Source of the DNA: Delphinapterus leucas
Taxonomy: Eukaryota > Chordata > Mammalia > Artiodactyla > Monodontidae
Length of the DNA: 64,000 nucleotides
Direction of reading: 5' to 3'
Assembly: GCF_002288925.2 (NCBI RefSeq)
Contig: NW_022098069.1
Coordinates: 84,832,826 to 84,896,825, forward strand
Shown here: positions 10,863-22,869 of the stretch, piece after piece
Numbering within the stretch: the first letter of the stretch is position 1
Layout: each line of letters begins with the position of its first letter
Position numbers and translations under genes: made by a program
The notes under the pieces: model-generated
Seen by the model: only the letters and a program-made list of their open reading frames with translations
Told to the model about the DNA's origin: nothing
Database searches by the model: none

Positions 10863-12540
10863 CCTCTGTTGATTGCCCCAGAGCTGCTGCACAAGGAGGC
10901 TGGACAGGGATGAAGCCTGGCTCACTGCTCAGGGCCAGCTTTGCTTGGGAGCCGACACTGCTCAGGGAGCCTGGAGGAGTCCCGCCCTGCCAGGGGTGGG
11001 GGTGCAGAGCTGGGAAGAGAGGGAGACACGAGGCCTGGGGACACGAGGCCTGGGGCCCCGAGGAAGAGGGGGAGGTCAGTGAAACAGGCCACTGGGCTCT
11101 CCCTGATGGAGACAGGGAAGGGGAGGTGATGAGGCCAGCGGGGGCAGAGCTGGAAGGCTTCCTGGAGGAGGGGTGCTTTGGCTGAGACTCGAGGGCCAGT
11201 GAGGAGGCTCCGTTCCCTCAGGCCAGTCCCACCCAAGTCTAGCGCACCTGTGCCTCCGCCCACCAGGCTTAGGACCCGCCCTCCCACCCTGGCTTCTCCC
11301 CGCTCCCTCTCAAGCCCCTCCACACAGTCGCCCCCCAGGCTGTTGTACAGCACAAACCTTTCTGGCGCTTCCCATTGCCCTCGGGAGAAAACCTAGTGCC
11401 TGGCTTGCCTTCCAGCCCTAGAGACCAGCCCTGCCGCCACCACCCCCGTCTTCCCCAGGAGGACACAGCCAGGTGAGTGACAGCTGGATGAAGACTCAGG
11501 GACCACTCCAGGTGGGCTGGGAGCTGCCAATCAGAGCCCACTAACAACGGGGCTGAGCTGCCCCAGGTGGCAGGTCCTGCTCGAGGACCCTTCAGGACAT
11601 GGATCCCTCTCATCCCTGGCAGAGATGCAAGGGAGGCAGTAGAGCTCCCCTCACCCCCCGATCCTACAGAGGAGGGGACCAAGCTCTTTACCAAGGTCCT
11701 GCCTGACCTAGTGCTTCCTGGGGAGAGGGGCTTAAATCCCCAGAGCTCAGCCCATTTGTGAGAAGAGGGGTTTTGTCCCAGGTGAACAGACAAGCTCCCA
11801 GGACCTAGGCCTCTGGTGACCACGACCTTTGCCTACCCTGGGTTGTGGCCAGGTGGGCCCGGGGCCATGTTTTCTCAGTCCTGGGAAGTGGGCGGGGGCA
11901 ACAGAGAGGGGCTGTGCACAGCTGGGCGCGGCTGGGCTGCCCTGGGAGAGGGGGCATCTGTGGAGCACTCGGCCTTGACCCTGGGAGCCGAAGGCCACCG
12001 CTTCAGTGGTTGCTGCGCCCTGCTAATCCATTACTGAGCACCTCGGCTGGCCAGCCGGCAATCAGCACCGGGGCCGCCATCCTGACAGCTAATTGCACTA
12101 ATTGATGGGGTTGGCGCAGTCCTCCCCCGCCCTCCCCCTCCTCCAGGATGGCTTCGTGCCTGAGAGGCCTCCAGGCCTCCAACCTCCCTCTCTCAGGGTT
12201 CTCTGGAGCATTTCTTCCTGGGGGCCACAGTCTAGGGACCACTGGGCCAGCCCTCAGCTTTGGACAGGATTTGACTCCAGTTGCCCCTTTCCCCCTTCGA
12301 CTCTGACACCTGTCCTCCATTCACATCTCTGTGAGACGGGTGTGGGGACTTGGCTAAAAGCAAAGGCAGAGGCCAGCAGGCCCGAGCCAAGGTTGCACGA
12401 GGCTCTGGGCAGGGCAGGCGACCGTGACTCTCCCAGCTTCAGTACATCTGCAGGGCAGTTGGGATGATTGAATAGGTGGCAGATGTGAAGCACAGAGCTC
12501 CAGGCATGGCCCAAGTGAGGAGCTCGGCAGACTGTCCCAG
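10863..12540. other. Intergenic, no gene recognised
   Basis: GC-rich. A 15-bp unit (GACACGAGGCCTGGG) is repeated twice in tandem near 11029-11058. A TAATTGCACTAATTGATG stretch near 12090 is AT-rich against its surroundings. No gene signature. Confidence 0.5.
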
Positions 12541-12546
12541 AGACAT

Positions 12547-12606
12547 GACAATGACGGCGATGATGGTGATGGTGGTGATGATGGTGATGGTGATGATGGT
12601 GGTGAT
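12547..12606 (+). repeat. GATGGT-type simple repeat
   Basis: Imperfect tandem GATGGTGATGATGGTGGTGATG units, continuous over about 60 bp. Confidence 0.9.
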
Positions 12607-12654
12607 CTCTCTCCCTCCATGGTGAAGGCTACAGTGCAGAGCCTCGACTAAGCA

Positions 12655-12870
12655 GTGATTAAAAGCCTGGGCTCTGGACCCACACGGCCTATTCAAATTC
12701 TGCCTCTGTCGTGTAGCGGCCTCATGACTTTGAACCTCTTTCTTGATCTGCCTGTGCCTCTATCTCCCCAACCATAACCAGGGAACAATGGCAGTCCTAA
12801 CCTCACTGGATGGTGTGAGGCTTGATTCGATAAATACATTACAGCGGCACATGGCAGTTGCCATTGTATT
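12655..12870 (+). repeat. MIR element
   Basis: Sense MIR in order: AGCCTGGGCTCTGGACCCAC, then TGACTTTGAACCTCTTTCTT, then AGGGAACAATGGCAGTCCTA, then a region like the MIR tail (CGATAAATACATTACAG). Ends just before the neighbouring L1. Confidence 0.7.
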
Positions 12871-12899
12871 TTATTATCTGAGATTTAAGAATCTCCTCA

Positions 12900-14222
12900 A
12901 TAACTGAATCAAAGTTTAAAGAATTTTGCTACAAAGGATTCCATCAAGGAAGTAAAAAGACAACAAAAAGAATGGGAGAAAATATTTGCAATGCATATAT
13001 ATGCCAAGAGACATGTACCCAGAATATATAAAGAGCTCTTGCAATTCAAGAATAAAAAACACAGGTAGGGCTTCCCTGGTGGCGCAGTGGTTGAGAGTCT
13101 GCCTGCCAATGCAGGGGACACGGGTTCGAGCCCTGGTCTGGGAAGATCCCACATGCCACGGAGCAACTAAGCCCGTGAGCCACAACTGCTGAGCCTGCGC
13201 ATCTGGAGCCTGTGCTCTGCAACAAGAGAGGCCGCGATAGTGAGAGGCCTGCGCACCGCGATAAAGAGTGGCCCCTCCTCGCCGCAACTAGAGAAAGCCC
13301 TCACGCAGAAACGAAGACCCAACACGGCCATAAATAAATAAATAAATAAATAAAATTTAAAAACAAAACAAAACACAGGTAACCCAAATAAAAAATAGCG
13401 AAAGGATGCAAGTAGACATTTCTCCAAAGAAGATATGCAAACTCAACAGATACATACAAAGATGTTCCATATCATTAGTCATCAGGGAAATGCAAATCAA
13501 AACCAAAATGAAATACCACTACACACCCACTAGGACAACTAGAGTCAAAAAGACAAATAATAATAAGTGTCAGTGAGGATGTACAGAAATTGGGACCCTC
13601 ATGCGTTGCTGAAAGTAAAATGATGCAGCCATTCTGAAAAAGTCTAGCAGTTCCTCAAAAACATAAGAGCTGTTATAGGACACAGCAATCTACCTCTTAC
13701 GTATGTACCCAGGAGGACTGAAAACATACATCCACACAAAAGTTTATATGCAAATGTTCATAGCAGCAATATTCATAATAGCCAAAAAGTGGAAAGTACC
13801 CAAATGTCCATATATCGATTGCTGGACACACAAAATTGTATATCCAGACAACAGAATATTATTTGGCCATAAAAAGGAATGAAGTTCCGATCCTTGCTAC
13901 AACATGAATGAATTTTGAAAACATTATGCTAAGTGACAGAAACCAGACACAAAAGGCTACATATTGTATGATTCCATGTGTACAAAATGTGCAGAATAAG
14001 CAAATTTATAGAGGTAGGAATAGATTAGTGGCTTCAGGAGGCTGGGGTGAAGGGAATGGAGTGCCAGGTTTCTTTTAGGGGTATTAAAAGTGTTCTGCAA
14101 TTAGATAGTCATGATGGTGACCTAATTCTAAATACACTAAAAGTCACTGAATTGTGTGCTTTAAAATGGGGGAATTTTATGATATGTGCATTATAACTAA
14201 ATAAAGTTGTTATTTAAAAAAG
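12900..14222 (+). mobile_element. LINE-1 3' end, interrupted by a SINE
   Basis: Two L1 parts (12900-13067 and 13382-14222) belong to one element split by the CHR-1 insertion at 13068. Landmarks: AATGGGAGAAAATATTTGCA before the SINE; after it AGGGAAATGCAAATCAAAAC, ATGTTCATAGCAGCAATATT, AAACATTATGCTAAGTGACA, then an A-rich tail. ORF2 is degraded. Confidence 0.85.
13068..13369 (+). mobile_element. CHR-1-type SINE nested in LINE-1
   Basis: tRNA-derived SINE opening GGGCTTCCCTGGTGGCGCAG, with the long 3' part (GCAACTAGAGAAAGCC and onward) and an (AAAT)n tail. It is flanked by a perfect 12-bp target-site duplication AAAACACAGGTA at 13056-13067 and 13370-13381. The long 3' part separates it from the other four, shorter, copies in this window. 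Confidence 0.93.
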
Positions 14223-15510
14223 AATCCCCTAATAAATCTTGACAGATCGAGTGGTAAGAATTTTTCCCAAGTGGGAAATGTGGGGTCAATGTGATTCTGT
14301 GCTGCTAAAGGGGCTCCTTAGCCTTGAGCCCTAGGGCTGGTTGGCTCTGTAGCAGCCTCTGCACTGCCTGATGGTCCTGGGCTGGACATCCACTGCAGCG
14401 TTTCCTTCCAGGGCTCTGATGCCAGGGACAGATGGGCACAGCAGGTGGGAGGGGATTGGACAGAAATGTCTTTCTGTGGTGGAGACCCCAACCCCACAGA
14501 CCCCAGCCCCAATTCCCTCCTCTGGAAATCTTAAGGAACATCTCCTAGGCAACAGCAAGTCCTGCTTAGCAGGGAAAAAGCATTTGGAAAGTTCCATCTA
14601 TCAGGTTTTTCTTCTCCCTAGCCTCCACCTCACCTCTTCCATCTATCTGCCGGAGGTGCTACAGGTCCCAAACTGAACAGTCTTCCTCTCCCCCTCCCCT
14701 CCTCAAACCCCTGCCTCTCCCTGTGTCCTCTGCTCCCCACAGATGAATGGTTGAGCCTCCCTGTACGGTTGTGCAGGCTGTGCACTGCTCAAAAGTTCCT
14801 GGCTTAGAGGGTGGGTCAAGGCTGAAATGGAGCTCGCTCTCTTCTCACCAACCTGGGCAGCCCAGAGCCGCTTCTGCCCAGGGAGCAAAAGCCTTTCCAT
14901 CATTCCCACGAGAGCGCTGTACCCACTATAGCTACCACCCTGGAGGGAGGGAGAGGGAAGGCGGGAGGGCGATGTGAACCTTTTTAATGGCTCAGAATCA
15001 GTGCTCACAAACATTTTGAAACGTGCCCGCTGGAGCAATTGGAAACGGATGGATTGTATTCATCATAACGTCAGAACAGGCTGTTACACAGCAACAACGG
15101 ACAGAATCTCGAGTGGATTAGCACAGCTAAGGTTCACTTCTTGCTCACGCTGCATATCCCATGTGGGGACGCTGCTTCCCATGGTCGCCCGGGGACCCAG
15201 GCTGGTGGAGGCTCCACCATATCTTAGCTGCACCGTCCGGCACCGGCAGCTCCCTCAGCCTCCAAAGCAAGGGGAGAGAGATCAGAGCATCGTCCGGTTT
15301 TCCACTGTTCCCTTCTGTTCGCTTCGTACTGGTCAGGACCAGTCACCTGCTGCCCCACTGCATGGCTGAGAGGTGCAATCTTCTATGTGCCTGCGGCAGA
15401 GAAAAACCAGATATGGGGGGCGGGGGGCACATGTCCTGTCTACACAGGGTGTCAGCTGATCCTGGGTGCTCCGCTGATCTGCCACAGTGGCTCAAAACCG
15501 AACCCTGGCT
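14223..15510. other. Intergenic, no gene recognised
   Basis: Mixed-composition DNA. About 15070-15360 has phrases like an old interspersed repeat (AACAGGCTGTTACACAGCAA, CTAAGGTTCACTTCTTGCTC) that I cannot classify. Confidence 0.4.
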
Positions 15511-15517
15511 CACAGAA

Positions 15518-15660
15518 GTGGTTCTCAAACAACAGGGCACCCAGGAGTCCCCTGGGAACTTATCAACATGCAGGTTCCCAGGCCGGGGAGTCCAGGTTTA
15601 ACAAACTTCCGGGGATTCCAATGCAGGGGCCCCTGGGCAGCACTGACCTGCACAGGGTGA
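15518..15660 (+). mobile_element. MER5A-like hAT fragment
   Basis: Begins AGTGGTTCTCAAACAACAGG and continues CCCTGGGAACTTATCAACAT, GCAGGTTCCCAGGCCGGGGA and GGGGATTCCAATGCAGGGGC, the usual order for this DNA transposon remnant. Confidence 0.65.
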
Positions 15661-15834
15661 AGTGTGCACTGCGACACCACGCATCCCAGGCAGGCCTCTC
15701 ACGCTCCCCTGCTGACACCCCACACGCCACACTGGGCATCAGGCCATGCACAGAGCTCCCTCTGGACCCCTGACATCCCCTTTCGTGTGTCGGCAATCCC
15801 TTTCCCACCCCTTACCCTGTTCTTTGTAGGTTTA

Positions 15835-16060
15835 CCCCTCAGGCTCAGTTCAGACGTCACCTCCTAAAGGCAGTCTTCCCTGAGCCTCTGACTGGGGGAT
15901 CTGAGCCTTCCTCTGAGCTTCAGCATATCCTTGTCCCAGCTCTTCTCTTTAGCCCATGTTTTAATAACTGGGCTCTGCTAGGTGCCTGCCGCAGGCAGGG
16001 CACAGCTAGGGGGCTACCGCGTGCCAAAGTGACGTGGAGACACAGGGATAAATATGACTC
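15835..16060 (+). repeat. L2 3'-end fragment
   Basis: Sense L2: TCAGACGTCACCTCCTAAAG, then GGCAGTCTTCCCTGAGCCTC, then AGGTGCCTGCCGCAGGCAGG. Confidence 0.6.
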
Positions 16061-16770
16061 CGTTCCTGCCTCAAAGTACCAGGCCCAGGGTTCTCAGTGT
16101 GCTGGCAAAAAGGGAATCCCCTGCCTCACCTAGTCACAACCCTCACGGCCACATCGCAGGCTCTGAGAGGTGCTGCAATGAAAACAAAAGCCGTTGAGTT
16201 TCATTTGACCAGACGTCTCCATCTGACCACAGCATCTGTGACTTGGGAACCGCCTGTTCACACCACGAGGAATAAGATGCCCCGGGAACGTGGTTTGGGA
16301 AACGCTGTCCCAGGTGAAGCCACAGGTAACAGCTGCTTCTCTAAAAGATTGCCACCAGCGGACCGGAAGCCCCAAGCCACACTCCCGGGAGGTGCTGTTC
16401 TGAGAGCCAAGGCGGGATTGCTGGCCAGCGACCAGGGCTCCTGGGTTACAGACATGGCAACTGAGGCTCCCAAGGTGCTGGCAGCACCTGGATTCGAACT
16501 GGGGACTGTGGGGCTCGCGCTGTCTCTACCCGCGCCTTACCACGTCGCGCCTGTCCACAGTCGGTGCTCCGTAGATGTTTTCTGGGCACAAGAATAAAGA
16601 AAACAGGATTCAGAAACAGGAGACAAGCGCATGGGGATGGGAAGGGCCTTCAGGGGAGGGTGGGACGGCTGTGGAGGGGACTTGAGCTGAGAAGGAAGGA
16701 GTCTGAGCTGGGAATGAGGGTCCCCGAAGCCACAAGGATCTATCGTGCAGCCCAGGGAAAGAGAGTCAGT
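16061..16770. other. Intergenic with a MIR scrap
   Basis: No gene recognised. 16430-16510 looks like antisense MIR (GACATGGCAACTGAGGCTCC, then GCACCTGGATTCGAACTGGG). The rest is unclassified. Confidence 0.5.
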
Positions 16771-16773
16771 ACC

Positions 16774-16880
16774 TTGTAATAACTTTAAATGGGGTATAAT
16801 CTATAAAAGTACAGAGTCACCTTGTTGTACACCTGAAACTAATATAATATTGTCATACTTCATTTAAAAGAAAGAAAGAA
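16774..16880 (+). mobile_element. Artiodactyl-type LINE-1 3' tail
   Basis: A short tail of the same family as 8872-9106: GGGGTATAATCTATAAAAGT, TTGTTGTACACCTGAAACTA and an (AAAG)n end. Confidence 0.7.
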
Positions 16881-16899
16881 AGGGTTCCTGCAACCCAGG

Positions 16900-17410
16900 A
16901 TTTACGGTGCCTGGAGCAGGCACACCTAGTGGTCCAGCAGGGCAGCCACGAACCACGAGTGACACAACAGACGTGGCTAGTGCAAATGAGGAACTGAACT
17001 TTAAATCTAGAAAACGATACTTGACTCGGCTGTTAGACATTAGTGTGTTTGGAAAAACTCAGGTGTGAGGATCTGCTTTTTCAGTTGTAAGTTTCATGAC
17101 ATCTACATAGAGATCAACTATTTCCAATGAAAATTCGGCATTGGAATTGAGATGTACCACATTTACACATCGTATCTCAAAGATGGTACCAAAAATGTAA
17201 ACCGTCTCCAATTTTGATGTTGGTCACATGCTGAAATGATAATAATCTTGAACATATTGGATTAAATTATTATTTAATTATTTGCGACTGTTTCTTTTTA
17301 CTTCCTTAATGTGGCTACTACTGAATAGAAAATTTAAATCACGTACGTGGCCTCATATTTTCTGCTGGACGGTGTTGCCTTAAAGCCCGTGATACTTTAA
17401 TGAAATGGAA
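16900..17410. repeat. Old AT-rich interspersed repeat, family uncertain
   Basis: Both ends carry 'gtggctagtgcaaatgagg' and 'aatgtggctactactgaat' phrases in inverted relation around a degraded AT-rich middle, as in an old non-autonomous DNA transposon. I cannot name the family. Confidence 0.45.
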
Positions 17411-17439
17411 ATAAATATTTGGAGGGAGTCCTTGGAATG

Positions 17440-17560
17440 CCCTAGTTCAGGGCCTTTGTTTTACAAATGAGTAAACACAGGCCCAGAGCGGGCAAGTCAG
17501 TTTCCTGGGGTCACACAGCATGTTGTGGATGGAGCCAGGCCCAGAACTTAGCACTTGCTC
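17440..17560 (-). repeat. MIR element
   Basis: Antisense MIR core: TTTACAAATGAGTAAACACA, GGCCCAGAGCGGGCAAGTCA, GGGGTCACACAGCATGTTGT. Confidence 0.7.
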
Positions 17561-18145
17561 CAGACAGGCTTGGAGGAGTCAACCGCTCTGTGACAAACCT
17601 ACACTGGGCTCCCCACACACCCCACGGGGACTCAAGTCTGCGGGCCACAAGAAGCAAGCAAGACAAGGGTGACATCTGACCCCGGCAGTGAGGAGACATC
17701 ATTAGGGCTTTTCCCAGCCGTGCAGACCAAAGCCTGCTGCCCAGAGAGGGGCCCAGTCCTCTCACCACTCGGCCATCTGGCACATGGCCCAACCTTCCTG
17801 GTGAGCAGCAGGTGACCTCTAACTACAAAGAGAAAAATGTTCCCCTCTGCTAAAAAGAGAGCCCTACCAAACCCAGGGTCTCCTGAGCAGCTCATGTTAC
17901 ACCAGGATAGACATTCCTTTCCTCCGAAGAGAGAAGTCTGCGGCTGGGGTGGGTGGGGCTGTGCCTGGAGGCAGGTGCCCTGACCTGGGGAGTCACCAGG
18001 GGCAGTTCCCCTCCTCCCTCTTCCCGCTGCCCAGTCTGGGCACTTCAGAGCCTCGATTTCCCTGCGTGTGAAACGGGGACAGCAGTGGCCGTGAGGAAGC
18101 CTCCTCACGAGACTGTGAAAAGCTGGCACGACGACAGCTGTTGAG
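17561..18145. other. Intergenic, no gene recognised
   Basis: Unique-looking. A MIR-like scrap (GAGCCTCGATTTCCCTGCGT) lies near 18047-18070. Confidence 0.5.
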
Positions 18146-18149
18146 GGCT

Positions 18150-18520
18150 AGATCGTGTCCCCCGGATCCGTACGTTGGAGTCCTAACCCCCGGGACTTCA
18201 GAATGTGACCTGAAAAGGCCTTTCCAGAGGTGATCAGGTGAAGATGAGGTCATCAGGGTGGGCCCTGAACCAATAGGACGGTGTCCTGATAAGAAGGGGA
18301 AACCGGGGCACAGAGGGAGAATGATGTGAAGACACAGGGAGAAGACGGCCACGTGGCAGGAGCCCAGGAGCACCAAGGAGGCAACAGACACCAGGAGCTC
18401 GGGGGGCAGAGGCAGCATTCTCTCCTGGAGTCTCGTAAGGGTGCAGGAACCCCCAACGCCTCGATTTCAGACTTCCGGCCCCAGAGCCGTGAGACAAGAA
18501 ATGTGGGCTGTTACAGCAGC
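18150..18520 (+). mobile_element. MLT1-like LTR remnant
   Basis: A diverged solo LTR of the mammalian ERVL-MaLR type. Landmarks: GGAGTCCTAACCCCCGGGAC, ATGAGGTCATCAGGGTGGGC, GGTGTCCTGATAAGAAGGGG and GCCGTGAGACAAGAAATG. No internal or coding sequence. Confidence 0.6.
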
Positions 18521-19425
18521 TGTGTCCCGTGGTCCACCCCGAGCCCCCAGCTCAACCCTCACTAGACCCATGTCTGCCCCCCCATGTTTTTCTCCAGCAC
18601 CCCAGCCCCTCCCACCTCTTCCCTCCAAGCCCCACCCTGCTGGCTGTGACAGGACGAATAGGGGACCTGGGAGGGGATCCGAGGGCGAGCACCCCGTTTT
18701 CTAGAGGCTGTGTGGGGCGTGGGTCCGGCTCAGTCACCCTGTGTGGTCTGCGGCTCGTCACTTGACCCCGCCGGCATCTCCACGTGTCAGACAGGGATCC
18801 TCGGCCCTTGCCTCCTGCCACGTGGGTCCGGTGGGGGGACACACCGTGCGTGACACAGGGGGTGGCCCCTGGGTATGACCCCGCTCCAGGTCTCTCTGGG
18901 CCTCCGCCCACGTCGCCGTCACTCCAGTCTCCCACACCCCACCCACGCTCCAGAGACAACACTGGGAAGGTCCCCCGGGGCCTGGCACCCAATGGGCTGG
19001 CAGCAAGAGTGTTGAATGCATGAGTGAGTGAACTAGCGCAGGCGGCGCTGGCTGAGTGAGCGGCTTGAAGGGCGCCCACCCCGTTTGCAGAGGGCACGCG
19101 GCCCCTCAGAGCACGTGCTCCCCTGGGGGCGGCAGGCGGAGTTTCAGAGGGAGCCCCAAGCCCGGCTGACTCCGAGCACTGGGCCCCTGGACCTCACACT
19201 GAGCCCACACCTGCCCCACGTCTGCGGGGAGACTCCACGTGACCTGGGGAGTCCCGGACACCTCCTGGGGTGCTCAGCTCTGCCCTCTGACCTCCCCCTT
19301 GTGCCACCTTGAGACGGAGCCTGGGTCTGAGGGCCTGTTAGCTTGTGCAAGTGTTTCACCCCCTGGACCCCGGTTTTCTGCATCCAGCCGGCCCTGCTGA
19401 CATCCATCACAGCCCTTCAAGGCCG
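18521..19425. other. Intergenic with MIR/L2 scraps
   Basis: No gene recognised. MIR-like near 18735-18800 (CTCGTCACTTGACCCCGCCG) and a likely L2 tail near 18975-19035 (GCCTGGCACCCAATGGGCTG, then TGAATGCATGAGTGAGTGAA). Confidence 0.45.
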
Positions 19426-19429
19426 GAGA

Positions 19430-19860
19430 GGTTCAAACCCCGCATGGCCCCCTCCCCGACCACGACCCTTGGAATGAAGCCCCGACTCCTAGCCAGGAGT
19501 CAAGGCCCCATTTTCCTCCAGGCCACTGTACCCGGTCACACCTGCTGCACTCAAGCACCACCCATGCCCCGCCCTCATTCACCTCCACAGCACCCCGGCT
19601 AACCCCAACCTTCACTCAAACCATCACCTCCATCTGGAATATTCTCCCAGCTATTTGCCCCCCACCTCCATTCTGGGTAATTCCCACTCACCCTCAGTGC
19701 CGGTGCCACGTCCTCAGAAGCCCCTGCCCAGCGTCTACACCTGCGGCCACTCTTACGGGCACATGGCACCGTCTCTCCTGCTAGACTGAGGCTCCCTAGA
19801 GCCAGGTGCCGAGGTGCCTGCAGGGTCCCTGCACATGGCGGATGCCCAGGAAGGTGCACC
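19430..19860 (+). repeat. L2 3' end
   Basis: One of the longer L2 copies here, with landmarks in the usual order: AAGCCCCGACTCCTAGCCAG, CACCTCCATCTGGAATATTC, GCCACGTCCTCAGAAGCCCC and TAGACTGAGGCTCCCTAGAG. Confidence 0.7.
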
Positions 19861-20865
19861 ACCCAGGGAGGGGGGTTGCAGCCTCTGGGCTCACCCACCC
19901 CCTCAGCAGGACTGGGAGCCCTCGAATCCACCGCTGGCGCCCGGTGCCCAGTGCAGGGCCCCACGGCGGGCACTCTGGACCTCTGGAAGTCTGCAGATGC
20001 AGAAACTGGAGGTAGGAACAGCTCGGCCACCTGCCCAGGGGACACCATTACTGAGCAGGGAGACAGGACCCACGGGTGTCTGAGCCAAGCCTGTGCATCC
20101 CCATCACAGTGTGGGAAGGACAGGCAGGGTCTGAAGAGGGTTTGGGTCTTTATGGCAGAATGCAAGACCTGTGAATGGCAGGGATCTCGTCCCCACCCCC
20201 AGAGTCCCTGCCCCAGGAAGCATGGCGCTCTAGCAGTGGGAGCCTTCCATCCCTTCTGTGACTCACCTGCCAGCACGTCTGTGTCTCGTTGGCCCCAATT
20301 CCTGGGAATCCACACGAAAGCTGCTAGCTCTCTAGCCCGTCTTCCAGAGGCAGCTCCAGAACACCCACTGCCCACACAGCAGAGGCACGGGCCCTGGCCC
20401 TACCCTCACATCCCCCAGCCTCAGATTCAGGCTTGGGAGAGACCCCCCAAGTGCCAGGCCAGTGGGTTTGATCACAAGCTGGCAGGCCCTCAAACCAAAG
20501 CTCCGTCTCAAGGTGGCACAAACAGAACACCTGGTCTCTGAAGTCTTTGGGGAGAGACGGGACCTTTAAACGGGGCTGGTCCCCAGGCACTGGGAGGGGG
20601 TGACTCACACCCACTGTGGGAGCTCTCTCAGGCTGTGGGCAAGGAGTGTGGAAGGAGTTTTGACCTTGGGTTCACAGGCAACCGCCTGTGTTATTTTGGG
20701 TAACAGGCTTTGAGTTAAGCCTACTGAGTAGTGATCTGTAATAAAAATAACAGATGGGCTCACCCAGTGGGGCAGGCATCCAACCTACATGGTTCATTCA
20801 GGGGAGGAGGGGAACCGGCCAGGATGCTGGAGAGCCAGGCCTGTGGCTGAGCGTTTGCTCTCTTG
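19861..20865. other. Intergenic, no gene recognised
   Basis: GC-rich. Weak antisense MIR similarity near 19990-20080. The apparent frames lack domain signatures. Confidence 0.45.
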
Positions 20866-20869
20866 TGCT

Positions 20870-21110
20870 TTCCCAAGGAGCAGCGGGGACAATGTTGCTA
20901 CCGTTCCCTACGCACCTGCTACGCCCCAGGGGTGGGGAGGTGTTTGCACAGCCTTACCTCCTGTGATCCCCTCAGCCCCCAGTGGAGCAATAGCTAAGGG
21001 AGAAAGTGGCAGCTCAGAGAGGTCAAGGGCTTTAGCCAAAGCCACACAGCAAGAGAGCAGGGGTGCCGGGATTCCTCCCGGTCTGTCTGACAGTAGCCAG
21101 GCTCCCAGCC
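20870..21110 (-). repeat. MIR element
   Basis: Antisense MIR: GGCAGCTCAGAGAGGTCAAG, GGCTTTAGCCAAAGCCACAC, AGCAGGGGTGCCGGGATTCC. Confidence 0.7.
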
Positions 21111-21296
21111 CTGTACCAGCCAGTCTCCAAGGAAGCTGTATTCCCCTTGGCACATGACTTCGCCTGGCCTGGGTGTAGGGGACAGGACACACCTCACCCC
21201 GCTGGCTGAGTTCAGTGGAGCTGCTGGCAGGGCACTGGCCGGGGAAGACCTGGGGAGATTGGTTCCAACCGAAGGTCTTTTAAAAGTCCTGGCCTT

Positions 21297-21522
21297 GGGC
21301 TTCCCTGGTGGCTCAGTGGTTGAGAGTCCGCCTGCCAATGCAGGGGACGCGGGTTCGTGCCCCGGTCCGGGAAGATCCCACATGCCGCGGAGCGGCTGGG
21401 CCCGTGAGCCATGGCCGCTGAGCCTGCGCGTCCGGAGCCTGTGCTCCGCAGCGGGAGAGGCCGCAACAGTGAGAGGCCCCCCGACCCCAAAAAAAAAAAA
21501 AAACAAAACAAAACAAAACAAT
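21297..21522 (+). mobile_element. CHR-2-type SINE
   Basis: A short-form CHR SINE with an A-rich tail ending in (CAAAA)n. It is flanked by a perfect 13-bp target-site duplication AAGTCCTGGCCTT (21284-21296 and 21523-21535), so the insertion is young and complete. Confidence 0.95.
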
Positions 21523-21535
21523 AAGTCCTGGCCTT

Positions 21536-22865
21536 GTTGCTGATTTGTGGCCCTAGTGCACAACTTTCTCTGGACAGGGCCTCCTAGTTGCTTCCCAATA
21601 GCCATTCCCCATTCTGCTTTAGTAACAAAACTCTCTCTGGAAGATAGGGGTGGCCAAAGACATGAGGGCAGAAGTCTGTGAAAGATACCCTCTGGGACAT
21701 TCCTAAAAGAGGGGAGAAGGCTCCTTTGCCTATTGTCTTTGCCCTTCTATTTGAACGGAACAAAGATGTGAGGGCCAGAGCTTCAGCAGCTGTCTTGTGA
21801 CCTGGAGGATGGAATGCATGTATTAGGATGGCAGATAAGAAAGGCGGGAGTCCCTGTGTCCCTGGTGCCTCCGTGGAGCACCACACAGCCCTGGGCTGCC
21901 CACTTCCGGGCTTGTTTTATGCTGCTGTGGCCAGTGCTCGGTCTAAACTGACCGGCCCAGTTTAGAAAGGCCTCCTGTATTAGCAGGATATTGACTCAGT
22001 TACCTAAGTAGACACCAAGTCACAGTGGTCTACGTAAAGCAGAAGGTTTTATCTCTCACATGAAAATGCAGGCGGTAAATGGTCCAGGGCGGTGGGCAGC
22101 TCTGCTTTGCTCTAAGTGGCATGTCCTCACCGGACCTTTACAACCCCTTCCCAGGCTGCCAGGAAGGGGAGAGAATGGTACAGAGTTCTGTCCAACTCCC
22201 TGTTAAGAGAAAGGTCTGGAGTTGCAGGTAGCACCGGTCAGAATCTTGTCATGTGACCAAGCAAAGAGCAGCAAAGGTAGCTGGGAAATGTGGTCTCCAG
22301 CTGAGTGACCAGCAAAACTTGGTGAAAGGCGAAGGGGAGAATAAATATACCTCCCCTCACTTGGGATCAGGGGGAAACTTAAGAGCATGTTGATGCTTTT
22401 TTATTTTGCATTTGCATCTTGACTCGACCTGAGATAAACCCAGGTGTGTTTTGTGGCCTGTCTTGTGGCCCCTCCTTCCGTCCTGCCCTCCTCCACAGCC
22501 ACCACCCAGACGATGGGGGAGAAACAGACCCCCGCGCCCATGCTGCCACCTCTCCCTGCACCAGTCCAGCCTTTGGTGGGTCCTGGGGACCCAGATGTGA
22601 TGGACACACGTCCCTGCTGTCCAGGAGCTCACTGTCTGGTCGGATTGCTGCCAGACAGCCTGAGAAGTGCTATAGCCCAGCCCTGTGGTGTGACGACTGT
22701 CCTACTCCCCGCAGGGACAGGGCCCAAAATGGGGCCTGCACCTGGGGACCCCTGAGTAGACTGAAGAGCCCGAGAGTCATAGAGGCTGCTCAAACCCATC
22801 TACACATTCTTATCATGCCAGTGAAAATACCAGCGCTGTGATGTCCTTTTGTTTCTTTATGATGA
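21536..22865. other. Intergenic; unclassified old repeat near 22000-22350
   Basis: No gene recognised. The 22000-22350 stretch (CAAGTCACAGTGGTCTACGT, AAGGTTTTATCTCTCACATG) resembles an old LTR or DNA repeat. I cannot assign it. Confidence 0.4.
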
Positions 22866-22869
22866 GGGA

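Noticed and set aside
13068..13140. tRNA gene suggested by the A/B-box-like start of the SINE (GTGGCGCAGTGGTTGAGAGT and GGGTTCGAGCC)
   Set aside because: The tRNA-like head is followed by the SINE body and tail and flanked by a target-site duplication, so it is a retroposon.
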